The notes under the pieces are model-generated. The model made no database searches and was not told the DNA's origin. It was given only the letters and a program-made list of their open reading frames with translations. A DNA stretch of 64,000 nt from RHKX01 sp041393495 (GTDB lineage: Bacteria; Actinomycetota; Thermoleophilia; Solirubrobacterales; 70-9): contig JAWKKA010000002.1 of NCBI GenBank assembly GCA_041393495.1, forward strand, positions 147,157 through 211,156. Direction: 5' to 3'. A program made the translations under genes and the position numbers. This document shows positions 1 through 7,109 of the stretch, piece by piece; position 1 is the stretch's first letter, and each line of letters begins with the position of its first letter.

Positions 1-1
1 G

Positions 2-277
2 TTCGATGTCGAGTACGGCGCCGGCATCTCGAACGAGAGCTGCCTGCTCGACCTCGGGGTCGAGCACGACATCGTCACGAAGTCGGGCTCGTTCTTCTCG
101 TACGGGGAGACCCGACTCGGCCAGGGCAGGAACAACTCCAAGCAGTTCCTCGCCGACAATCCCGAGATCGCCAACGAGATCGAGGGGAAGATCTACGCCG
201 CCTTCGGAGTCGAGCGCCCGGCCGGGCCGACCCCGATCCCGGCGAGCGAGCCCGCGGAGAGCTCCGAGGCCGCATAG
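2..277 (+). CDS. recA: RecA recombinase, C-terminal part (cut by window edge)
   Basis: The frame opens at the window edge and encodes the last 91 residues of RecA, the ATP-dependent strand-exchange protein that also triggers LexA self-cleavage. The visible part begins FDVEYGAGIS and includes KSGSFFSYGE and RLGQGRNN, which match the end of the RecA core. The C-terminal tail has the NPEIANEIE helix and a short acidic, proline-rich end. The 14-base palindrome GCCCGCCGGCGGGC (277-290) starts at the last base of the stop codon. recX follows 20 bases later, the usual recA-recX arrangement. The identification is secure; the N-terminal ATPase part lies outside the window. Confidence 0.95.
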   Translation, partial: FDVEYGAGISNESCLLDLGVEHDIVTKSGSFFSYGETRLGQGRNNSKQFLADNPEIANEIEGKIYAAFGVERPAGPTPIPASEPAESSEAA

Positions 278-297
278 CCCGCCGGCGGGCAGTTGGC

Positions 298-774
298 GTG
301 AGCGGGAACGACCGCGCGCTCCAGGAGGCCCTGGGCAAGGCGCTCGGGGCCCTGCGGCGTCGCGAGCGCTCCGTGGCTGAGGTGCACCGCTGGCTCCGCG
401 AGCGCGGCTGCGACGACGAGCTCGCCGAGGAAGCCGTCGCGGAGCTCGTCGAGCTGGGCGAGCTCGACGACGAGCGGTTCGCACACGCCTACGCGGCCGA
501 CAAGCGCGAGCTGGCGGGCTGGGGCCCCCAGCGGATCGCCGCGGCGCTGACCGAGCGCGGGGTCGGCACCGCGCTGGCCGAGCGCGCCGCGGCGGAGCCC
601 CGTGAGGACGAGCTCGAGCGGGCCATCCGGCTGATCGCGGCGAGAGGGGAGGACCTCGACGATGACCGGGGGCGCGCCCGGGCGCTTTCGCACCTCACCC
701 GTCGCGGCTACGAGTACGAGCTCGCATACGAAGCGGTCCGCAGGGCCGAGCGCGATCGTCCCCGAGCCGCCTGA
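298..774 (+). CDS. recX: RecX, regulator of RecA
   Basis: This encodes 158 residues from a GTG start. RecX proteins bind RecA filaments and limit their growth. The sequence is rich in short charged helices repeated about every 45-50 residues, as in the three-helix repeats of RecX: RERSVAEVHRWLRERG near residue 20, ELGELDDERFAHAYAADK near 50-65, and LTRRGYEYELAYEAVR near the end. Position directly after recA and normal family length (about 150-170) support the call. Only 20 bases separate it from recA, so the two are probably cotranscribed. Confidence 0.88.
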   Translation: MSGNDRALQEALGKALGALRRRERSVAEVHRWLRERGCDDELAEEAVAELVELGELDDERFAHAYAADKRELAGWGPQRIAAALTERGVGTALAERAAAEPREDELERAIRLIAARGEDLDDDRGRARALSHLTRRGYEYELAYEAVRRAERDRPRAA

Positions 775-784
775 CCCGGTCCGC

Positions 785-802
785 TAGTGCGCTGACGCAC
801 TA
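785..802. promoter_or_regulatory. Perfect inverted repeat upstream of rny
   Basis: TAGTGCGCTGACGCACTA has two exact 7-base arms around CTGA. It lies 10 bases after the recX stop and 14 before the first possible rny start. There is no T-rich tail, so an operator is as likely as a terminator. It does not match the actinobacterial LexA box (CGAAC-N4-GTTCG). Confidence 0.4.
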
Positions 803-816
803 ACATCGGAACGGAG

Positions 817-2256
817 ATGGAGCGCCGGGGTCGCAGAAAGGTCGCAAGCCGCCAGCGCCCGACGCCACGCCCGCTCGCCGCGGCCGAGCCGATCGGCCGG
901 GACGGATCGATGGACGCGGACGCCGATCCCGACGCGGCCGATCTTCGCGCCCGCCGTGAGGAGACCGCGCGCCTGCAGGAGCGCGCCCTCCATGACGCCG
1001 AGGCCGCCCGTCTCAAGCTCGCCGAGATCGAGCGCCGCGAGCGGGCGCTCGCCGACCGTGAGCGCAACCTGGAGGGCCAGTCCGAGGAGCTGAAGCGCCA
1101 GAAAGCCGTCCAGCGCAAAGAGCTCGAGCGACTGTCGGGGTTGACGGCGAGCCAGGCGAAGCAGATGCTGATCGCCGACGTCGAGCACGATGCGCGCCGT
1201 CAGGCGGGACGGGCGCTGCTCGAGATCGAGGAGGAGACGAAGCTGGATGCCGATCGCCGGGCCCGCAACATCCTCTCGATCGCGATGGGCCGCCTCGCGG
1301 GCACCCACGCCAGCGAGACGACGACGCGGCTGATCGAGCTGCCCAGCGAGGAGATGAAGGGCAGGATCATCGGCCGGGAGGGCCGCAACATCCGCGCGAT
1401 CGAGGCCCTGACCGGCGTCGATCTGATCATCGATGAGACGCCGAACGCAGTTGTCATCTCGAGCTTCGACGGCGTCCGCCGCGAGACCGCGCGGCTGATG
1501 CTGGAGCGGCTGATCGCCGATGGCCGGATTCAACCCGCGACGATCGAGGAGGCCTACGAGAAGGCGAAGGCGGAGGTCGAGGCAACGATGGTCGCCGCGG
1601 GCGAGCGCGCCGAGCTCGAGGCGGGGGTCCACGGGATCGATCCCGCCCTGCTCGAGGTCCTCGGTCGGCTGCGGTTTCGCACCTCCTACGGCCAGAACGT
1701 CCTCGACCACCTCGTCGAGGCCGCCAACATCGCCGGCTCGATCGCGGCCGAGCTCGGAGCCTCGGTGGAGACGGCGAAGCGGGCGACGCTCCTGCACGAC
1801 ATCGGCAAGGCCGTCAGCCACGAGGTCGAGGGCTCGCACGCCGAGGTCGGCGCCTCGATGGCGCGCCGCAAGGGCGAGAGCGAGGCCGTGGCGCATGCGA
1901 TCGAGGCGCACCACAACGAGGTCCGGCCACGGACCGTCGAGGCGGTGATCGTGCAGATCGCGGACGCCGTCTCCGGCGCGCGCCCGGGGGCGAGGGGGGA
2001 GGCGCTCGAGCACTACGTGACCCGCCTTCGCGACCTCGAGGAGGTGGCCGGCCGCCATCCCGGCGTCGAGAAGGTCTATGCGGTGCGAGCCGGGCGCGAG
2101 GTCCGGATCCTCGTCGATCCCGGCGCCGTCGACGACGAGGAGGCGGCGGTCGTCGCCCGGCGCGCGGCGAAGGCCGTCGAGAAGGAGCTCGACTACCCGG
2201 GGCGGATCAAGATCACCGTCGTTCGCGAGACCCGAGCCAGCGCTTTCGCGGAGTAG
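817..2256 (+). CDS. rny: Ribonuclease Y-like KH/HD endoribonuclease without a membrane anchor
   Basis: This encodes 479 residues. RNase Y starts mRNA decay by endonucleolytic cleavage. A long charged coiled coil (about residues 45-150) leads to a KH domain with the GREGRNIRAIE loop near 182-195, then an HD domain with LLHDIGK near 325-331 and HHNEV further on, and the family C-terminal domain ending PGRIKITVVRE. RNase Y normally begins with a transmembrane helix. Here the first 40 residues are Arg/Pro/Asp-rich and no hydrophobic segment exists. An alternative ATG at 910 would give 448 residues and also lacks an anchor. The recA-recX-rny order is common in actinobacteria. Confidence 0.88.
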   Translation: MERRGRRKVASRQRPTPRPLAAAEPIGRDGSMDADADPDAADLRARREETARLQERALHDAEAARLKLAEIERRERALADRERNLEGQSEELKRQKAVQRKELERLSGLTASQAKQMLIADVEHDARRQAGRALLEIEEETKLDADRRARNILSIAMGRLAGTHASETTTRLIELPSEEMKGRIIGREGRNIRAIEALTGVDLIIDETPNAVVISSFDGVRRETARLMLERLIADGRIQPATIEEAYEKAKAEVEATMVAAGERAELEAGVHGIDPALLEVLGRLRFRTSYGQNVLDHLVEAANIAGSIAAELGASVETAKRATLLHDIGKAVSHEVEGSHAEVGASMARRKGESEAVAHAIEAHHNEVRPRTVEAVIVQIADAVSGARPGARGEALEHYVTRLRDLEEVAGRHPGVEKVYAVRAGREVRILVDPGAVDDEEAAVVARRAAKAVEKELDYPGRIKITVVRETRASAFAE

Positions 2257-2309
2257 TCGACCCCGCGGGAGGCGAACCCCGGCGCCGGCGTTCCCGTCGC
2301 GGCTCTCGA

Positions 2310-2315
2310 TAGGAT
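2310..2315 (+). promoter_or_regulatory. -10-like TAGGAT before the cytochrome c gene
   Basis: TAGGAT ends 9 bases before the ATG at 2325 and no Shine-Dalgarno sequence is present. This fits a leaderless or nearly leaderless transcript. Confidence 0.4.
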
Positions 2316-2324
2316 CGCGTTCGC

Positions 2325-2960
2325 ATGGAGACGACCCTCTTCTACGTCGCCGGCGGCGTCCTGATCGCCCTCGCCCTGCTCCTCACCCTGATCGGGCTGC
2401 GCAGCGATCGGTTCCCGTCCGACAAGCTCCTGATCCCCGGCATCGTCGTCGCCGCCCTGGTCGTCGCCGCGACCGCGATCGGCGCCGTCGAGCTCGCGAA
2501 GCACGAGCAGGAGCACCGCATCGGCGAAGCCAACGCCAAGGCCGACGTCGAGGAGGCCTCCGAGACCCAGTCGGGCGAGCAGGCCGGGGCCGGCACCGAG
2601 GTGACCCCGGCGGGCAATGAACAGGCCGGGGGTCAGCCGGCGGGCGGCGGCGGGGGCACCGGCATCGACGGCGGTCAGCTCTTCGTCTCGACCGGCTGCG
2701 GCAGCTGCCACACGCTCGACGCGCTCGGCAGCGACGCCCAGGGCACGATCGGCCCGGACCTCGATACCGCGCTCGCCGACAGGGACGCGAAGTTCATCGA
2801 GACCTCGATCGTCGATCCGAGCGCCTACGTCGCGAAGGGCTTCCCCGACGGGACGATGCCCGCGAACTACAAGGAACAGCTGAGCCCCGAGCAGATCAAG
2901 GCGCTGGTCGACTTCCTCGTCCAGTCGACGAGCGGCGGCTCCGGCTCCTCGAGCGGCTGA
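2325..2960 (+). CDS. Membrane-anchored c-type cytochrome
   Basis: This encodes 211 residues. Two hydrophobic segments (about residues 4-25 and 36-56) anchor it, followed by a charged linker and a Gly/Gln-rich low-complexity stretch (about 65-115). A single class I cytochrome c domain follows, with haem-attachment motif CGSCH at 125-129 and a likely axial methionine in GTMPANY at 178. It ends in a Ser/Gly tail. It probably carries electrons on the outer face of the membrane. No oxidase or dehydrogenase genes adjoin it, so its partner is unknown. The CcdA gene at 24950 would help keep such haem-binding cysteines reduced. Confidence 0.85.
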   Translation: METTLFYVAGGVLIALALLLTLIGLRSDRFPSDKLLIPGIVVAALVVAATAIGAVELAKHEQEHRIGEANAKADVEEASETQSGEQAGAGTEVTPAGNEQAGGQPAGGGGGTGIDGGQLFVSTGCGSCHTLDALGSDAQGTIGPDLDTALADRDAKFIETSIVDPSAYVAKGFPDGTMPANYKEQLSPEQIKALVDFLVQSTSGGSGSSSG

Positions 2961-2984
2961 GCCGAGCCGCGGCGCCGGCGCCGC

Positions 2985-2990
2985 TACCCT
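2985..2990 (+). promoter_or_regulatory. -10-like TACCCT before miaB
   Basis: TACCCT is followed by exactly 7 bases and then the ATG at 2998. There is no ribosome-binding site, so leaderless transcription is likely. Confidence 0.45.
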
Positions 2991-2997
2991 GAGCGCG

Positions 2998-4335
2998 ATG
3001 GTGCAGATGACCGCCGGCAAGCGCTTCCACGTGACGACCTTCGGCTGTCAGATGAACGAGCACGACTCGGAGCGGATGAAGGGGATGCTCGCGTCGCTCG
3101 GCTACGCCGAGGCCCCGAGCCGCGAGAGCGCCGATCTGATCCTCTTCAACACCTGCTCGATCCGCGAGAGCGCCGACAGCCGGTTCATCGCCCATCTCGG
3201 CGAGGCGAAGCGGCTGAAGCGGGAGCAGCCCGGCGTCGTCGTCGGCGTCGGCGGCTGCTGGGCGCAGTCCGTCCAGGATGAGGTCTTCGAGCGCTTCCCG
3301 TTCGTCGACGTCGCGTTCGGGCCCGGGCAGATCCACAAGCTCGCCGAGTACCTGACCAGCGACTCGCTGACCGCCCAGGGCTACTTCGAGTTCGAGGAGT
3401 TCGCCGGACACCTCCCGTCGCGCCGCGAGCGCCCCTACCAGGCGTGGGTGCAGATCTCGCAGGGCTGCAACTGCCGCTGCTCGTACTGCATCGTGCCGTC
3501 GACCCGCGGCCGCGAGGCGAGCCGGCCGTTGCCGGAGCTGACCGCCGAGGTCGCGACGCTGGCCGCCGACGGCGTCCGTGAGGTGACGTTGCTCGGCCAG
3601 AACGTGAACAGCTACGGCCGCGACCTGCGTGGTGATCAGCGACGCAGCTTCGCCGAGCTGCTCCGCGCGATCGACGCGATCGACGGAATCGAGCGGATCC
3701 GCTACACCAGCCCGCACCCCAAGGACATGCGGGAGGACGTGATCCTCGCGCACGCCGAGTGCGCCGCGGTCTGCGAGCACATCCACCTGCCGCTGCAGTC
3801 GGGGTCGAGCCGGATCCTGAAGGCGATGCGGCGCACCTACGACCGCAGGCGCTATCTCGATCGCGTCGCGCTGATCCGCGAGCACCTGCCCGACGTCGCG
3901 CTGACGACCGACATCATCGTCGGCTTCCCGGGCGAGACCGACGCCGACTTCGAGGAGACCCTCGCGGTCGTCGAGGAGGTCGGCTACGACGGAGCGTTCA
4001 CGTTCGTCTTCAGCCCCCGCCGAGGCACCGAGGCTGCCGGGCTCGAGGGCATGGTGCCGCACCCGGTCAAGAAGCAGCGGATGCAGCGACTCGTCGAGGT
4101 CGTCCAGCGCCGGGCGCGGCAGCGGGCCCAGCGGTTCGTCGGCAGGACCGTCGACGTCCTCGTCGAGGGGCCGAGCCGGACCGATCCGTCGCGGCTGCGC
4201 GGTCGCAGCCGCCACAACAAGGCCGTCAACTTCGAGGGCACCGCCCGGCCCGGCGAGATCGTCGAGGTCGAGATCGCCTCGGCCAGCTCGCAGACTCTGA
4301 CCGGCTCCGAGGTCCTGCTCTCCCGCGTCCGCTGA
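2998..4335 (+). CDS. miaB: tRNA-2-methylthio-N6-dimethylallyladenosine synthase MiaB
   Basis: This encodes 445 residues. MiaB is a radical-SAM methylthiotransferase that adds a methylthio group to i6A37 of tRNAs reading UNN codons. The N-terminal UPF0004 domain has FGCQMNEHDSE and NTCSIRESA, which supply auxiliary-cluster cysteines. The radical SAM motif GCNCRCSYCIVPSTRG holds the CxxxCxxC. A TRAM domain closes the protein. Length is normal for the family. miaA begins 5 bases after its stop, so the two enzymes acting successively on A37 are probably cotranscribed. The start follows a TACCCT hexamer at leaderless spacing. Confidence 0.97.
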   Translation: MVQMTAGKRFHVTTFGCQMNEHDSERMKGMLASLGYAEAPSRESADLILFNTCSIRESADSRFIAHLGEAKRLKREQPGVVVGVGGCWAQSVQDEVFERFPFVDVAFGPGQIHKLAEYLTSDSLTAQGYFEFEEFAGHLPSRRERPYQAWVQISQGCNCRCSYCIVPSTRGREASRPLPELTAEVATLAADGVREVTLLGQNVNSYGRDLRGDQRRSFAELLRAIDAIDGIERIRYTSPHPKDMREDVILAHAECAAVCEHIHLPLQSGSSRILKAMRRTYDRRRYLDRVALIREHLPDVALTTDIIVGFPGETDADFEETLAVVEEVGYDGAFTFVFSPRRGTEAAGLEGMVPHPVKKQRMQRLVEVVQRRARQRAQRFVGRTVDVLVEGPSRTDPSRLRGRSRHNKAVNFEGTARPGEIVEVEIASASSQTLTGSEVLLSRVR

Positions 4336-4340
4336 GCGGC

Positions 4341-5243
4341 GTGGCGGTCGTCGCGATCTTCGGGCCCACGGCGGTCGGCAAGACGGCCGTCGCGATCGAG
4401 CTCGCCGACCTGTTGCGGGCGCGCGGCGCTGACCCGGTCGCGGTCTCCTGCGACGCGATCCAGGTCTATCGCGGGCTCGAGGTGCTGAGCGGCGCCGCCG
4501 TCGCCGCCGAACGTGAGCGGCTCGAGCACCGGCTGATCGCGATCGCCGACGTCGGTGAGGAGTTCAGCGCCGGGCGCTTCGCGGCGCTGGCCCGGTTGGA
4601 GATCGATGCCCTGATCGCGGCCGGGCGCACGCCGATCGTCGTTGGCGGCACCGGCCTCTACATGCGCGCCGCCCTCGCCGACCTCGACCTGCAGCCACCG
4701 GTGCCGGCCCCGGTCCGGAGGCGGGTCGAGGCCGAGATCGCCGACCGTGGCCCGGCGGCGCTGCACGCCGAGCTCGAGGCCGACGTCGCCGAGCGGATCC
4801 ACCCGAACGACCGCAAGCGCGTGGCTCGGGCCCTCGAGCTGCAGCGGGTCGGGCTCGATCCCCCTGAGCGGCGCCGTGAGCTCTGGACTGCGGGGCTGCG
4901 GCACCCGACGGCGCTCCTCGGGATCGTCTGCGGTCGCGCCGAGCTCGCCGACCGGATCGACCGCCGCGTCGAGGCGATGCTGGCGGCCGGGGCCGCCGAG
5001 GAGGCCCGCGCCGCCGCGCGGGCGGGGGCGTCGCGGACGGCGCGCTCGGCGCTCGGGTTTGACGCGTTGATCGCCGGCGACGGCGACGCCGTGAAGGCGG
5101 AGCACCGCCGCTACGCGAAGCGGCAGATGACCTGGCTGCGGCGGATGGAAGCCGTCGAAGCGATCGATCGCAGCGGCCTTGGCGACCGCGAGGCCGCGGC
5201 GCTGGCGCTGGCCGCGATCGACCGGCAGCTCGGGGCCACCTGA
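4341..5243 (+). CDS. miaA: tRNA dimethylallyltransferase MiaA
   Basis: This encodes 300 residues from a GTG at 4341, chosen because it sits just before the P-loop; the frame is open much further upstream inside miaB. MiaA transfers dimethylallyl from DMAPP to A37 of tRNA, making the substrate of MiaB. The P-loop GPTAVGKT lies at about residues 8-15, SCDAIQVYRGLEV near 40 is the DSxQvY region with Cys-Asp in place of Asp-Ser, VVGGTGLYMRA is near 100, and the C-terminal RRYAKRQMTWLRR is the tRNA-binding signature. Only 5 bases separate it from miaB. Confidence 0.95.
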   Translation: MAVVAIFGPTAVGKTAVAIELADLLRARGADPVAVSCDAIQVYRGLEVLSGAAVAAERERLEHRLIAIADVGEEFSAGRFAALARLEIDALIAAGRTPIVVGGTGLYMRAALADLDLQPPVPAPVRRRVEAEIADRGPAALHAELEADVAERIHPNDRKRVARALELQRVGLDPPERRRELWTAGLRHPTALLGIVCGRAELADRIDRRVEAMLAAGAAEEARAAARAGASRTARSALGFDALIAGDGDAVKAEHRRYAKRQMTWLRRMEAVEAIDRSGLGDREAAALALAAIDRQLGAT

Positions 5244-5257
5244 CGCGGGGCCACAAG

Positions 5258-5273
5258 GCTGCCGGCCGGCAGC
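5258..5273. repeat. 16-base perfect palindrome after miaA
   Basis: GCTGCCGGCCGGCAGC lies between the convergent miaA and clpP genes, 15 bases after the miaA stop. It could fold as a transcript hairpin with a small loop, but there is no T-tract. Confidence 0.3.
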
Positions 5274-5363
5274 GTGCGGATGCGGATCCATCGCCTCCCG
5301 GTCGCTGGAGCCGGAATGCGTCCGGGCCGGTGGGGCCTGCGCCCGTCGGCGCCTGCCGCGACC

Positions 5364-5981
5364 TCAGCCGGCGCCGTTCGAGCCGCCCGCCGCAACCGTC
5401 CCGCGGTCGGCCATGATCCGGTCGATCATCCCGTAGTCGAGCGCCTCCTCGGCCGTGAAGAAGCGGTCGCGCTCCATGTCCTCGTGGATCTGCTCGACCG
5501 TCTGTCCGGTGTGCCGGGAGTAGATCTCCTCGACGCGACGGCGCAGCTCGAGGGTCTCGCGGGCGTGGATCTCGATGTCGGTGGACTGGCCCTCGAAGCC
5601 ACCGGACGGCTGGTGGGTGAGGATCCGCGAGTTCGGGAGCGCCATCCGCTTGCCGGCGGCGCCGCCGGCGAGGATCAGCGACCCCAATGACATCGCGACC
5701 CCGTAGCAGATCGTCTGCACGTCGCAGCGGATGTACTGCATCGTGTCGTAGATCGCCAGGCCGGAGTAGATGACCCCGCCCGGGGAGTTGATGTAGAGCG
5801 AGATGTCCTTGTCGGGGTCCTCGGACTCGAGGTGGATGAGCTGGGCGACGACGAGGTTCGAGACCTGGTCGTCGATCGGGGTACCGAGGATGATGATCCG
5901 CTCGGCGAGCAGTCGTGAGTAGATGTCGAAGGCGCGTTCGCCGCGCGAGGACTGCTCGACGACTGTCGGGACCATCGGCAT
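5364..5981 (-). CDS. clpP: ATP-dependent Clp protease proteolytic subunit
   Basis: This encodes 205 residues. ClpP forms the barrel-shaped serine protease that degrades proteins fed by Clp ATPases. The catalytic Ser lies in YGVAMSLGS, the His in LTHQPSGG and the Asp in MERDRFFTAEEAL. SPGGVIYSGLAIYDTM and the Gly-rich handle region also match. The ATG at 5981 is favoured by an AGGAGG 9 bases upstream. The Ser motif departs from the usual G-x-A-A-S-M-G pattern at several positions. The gene stands alone, without clpX or tig beside it, and converges on miaA. Confidence 0.93.
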   Translation of the reverse strand: MPMVPTVVEQSSRGERAFDIYSRLLAERIIILGTPIDDQVSNLVVAQLIHLESEDPDKDISLYINSPGGVIYSGLAIYDTMQYIRCDVQTICYGVAMSLGSLILAGGAAGKRMALPNSRILTHQPSGGFEGQSTDIEIHARETLELRRRVEEIYSRHTGQTVEQIHEDMERDRFFTAEEALDYGMIDRIMADRGTVAAGGSNGAG

Positions 5982-5990
5982 CTGCTGGGA

Positions 5991-5996
5991 CCTCCT
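5991..5996 (-). promoter_or_regulatory. Consensus ribosome-binding site of clpP
   Basis: AGGAGG on the minus strand lies 9 bases before the ATG at 5981. It fixes the clpP start and contrasts with the many genes here that have no such site. Confidence 0.7.
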
Positions 5997-6052
5997 ACTC
6001 GGTGATCGTGGCTGGGAGGCGGAGCGTAGAGCGTGCGCCGGGTGGCCGCAGG

Positions 6053-6058
6053 CATACT
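6053..6058 (+). promoter_or_regulatory. -10-like CATACT before dapF
   Basis: CATACT is followed by 7 bases and the ATG at 6066, with no ribosome-binding site. This supports the ATG at 6066 over the upstream GTG at 6033. Confidence 0.4.
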
Positions 6059-6065
6059 CCCGCCG

Positions 6066-6905
6066 ATGCGGTTCGCGAAGTGGCAGGCGCTGGGCAACGA
6101 CTACATCGTCCTCGAGGCTCGCGAGCTGCCCTTCGAGCTGACCCCGGAGCGGGTCCGGGCGATCTGCGCCCCCCATCTCGGAGTCGGCTCGGACGGGATC
6201 CTGCTGCTCTCCGAGCCGGCCAACCCCCGTTACGTCGCCGAGCTGCGGATCTTCAACCCGGACGGCTCCGAGGCGGAGCTCTCCGGCAACGGCGTCCGTG
6301 AAGCGATCCTCCACCTGCGCGAGGCGGGCTGGACGGATCGCGACGAGTTCACGGTCCTGACCGCGGCGGGGGAGATCAGCCCCGAGATCACCGGGCCGCG
6401 AACGGCGCGGGTCGCGATGGGCCGCGCCGCGACCGCGTCGAACGGCTATCCGGGCGGCGAGGCGAGCGGCATCGGCCGGATCGAGGTGGCGGGGGTCGAG
6501 CGCGAGTTCCAGCACGTCTCGATCGGCAACCCGCAGTGTGCGATCGAGGTTCCCGAGGGCCTCGAGGAGCTCGACCTCGCCGCCATCGGCCCGGCGATCG
6601 AACGCGCGCCGATCTTCCCCGATCGCACGAACGTCAGCTTCTGGCGTCGCGAGGGCGCCGGGATTCGCGCCCGGATCTTCGAGCGCGGGGTCGGGGAGAC
6701 CCTGTCCTCGGGGACCGGCGCCTGTGGCGCCGCCGTTGCGGCCCGTCTGCGCGGTGCCGACAGCCCGATCACCGTCGTCCTCGACGGCGGCGAGCTCGAC
6801 GTCGAGATCTCCGCCGATCTCGACATCCATCTCACGGGCACCGCGGAGCCGGTCTACAGCGGCGAGCTGGCCGCGCCGTTCATCGAGCGGCTGGCCGCCC
6901 GCTGA
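6066..6905 (+). CDS. dapF: Diaminopimelate epimerase homologue with both catalytic Cys replaced by Ser
   Basis: This encodes 279 residues with the full two-lobed DapF fold signature: FAKWQALGNDYIV at the start, FNPDGSEAEL-SGNG near 64-76, VSIGNPQC near 151-158 and ERGVGETLSSGTGAC near 208-220. Known DapF enzymes interconvert LL- and meso-diaminopimelate with two cysteines, in CGNG and CGTG or CGSG. Here the codons give Ser at 73 (TCC) and Ser at 215 (TCG). The usual His of GNPHC is Gln157. The reading frame is intact and the glutamate of RGxGET remains. Family membership is certain; epimerase activity is not. It lies near dapL, in the same pathway. Confidence 0.85.
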   Translation: MRFAKWQALGNDYIVLEARELPFELTPERVRAICAPHLGVGSDGILLLSEPANPRYVAELRIFNPDGSEAELSGNGVREAILHLREAGWTDRDEFTVLTAAGEISPEITGPRTARVAMGRAATASNGYPGGEASGIGRIEVAGVEREFQHVSIGNPQCAIEVPEGLEELDLAAIGPAIERAPIFPDRTNVSFWRREGAGIRARIFERGVGETLSSGTGACGAAVAARLRGADSPITVVLDGGELDVEISADLDIHLTGTAEPVYSGELAAPFIERLAAR

Positions 6906-6920
6906 CGATCGATCGTCCCC

Positions 6921-6942
6921 GGAGTGTCCCGCGGAACACTCC
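6921..6942. terminator. Stem-loop after dapF
   Basis: GGAGTGT and ACACTCC form a 7-base stem around an 8-base loop, 15 bases after the dapF stop. The following TTCGG is only weakly T-rich, so this is a possible intrinsic terminator. Confidence 0.4.
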
Positions 6943-7109
6943 TTCGGCCCCGCCGCGCGGCGACGCAGCGGGCGCAGGGCGCCGAAGGGAGGCGTTGATC
7001 GAGCGAACGTCGACGCGGCAGTCGAGGCACACGGTGGCTTTCCGCATCGCGTGAGTCCTATCCGGTGATATGTTTCGCACAAGGCCGGCAGGGAGCCGGA
7101 GGAGGCACG

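Noticed and set aside
785..802. LexA (SOS) box between recX and rny
   Set aside because: The sequence does not fit CGAAC-N4-GTTCG, and it lies after recA-recX and not before them.
6066..6905. dapF as a pseudogene
   Set aside because: Frame, length and fold motifs are intact. Only specific active-site residues differ, which fits a change of mechanism or function and not decay.
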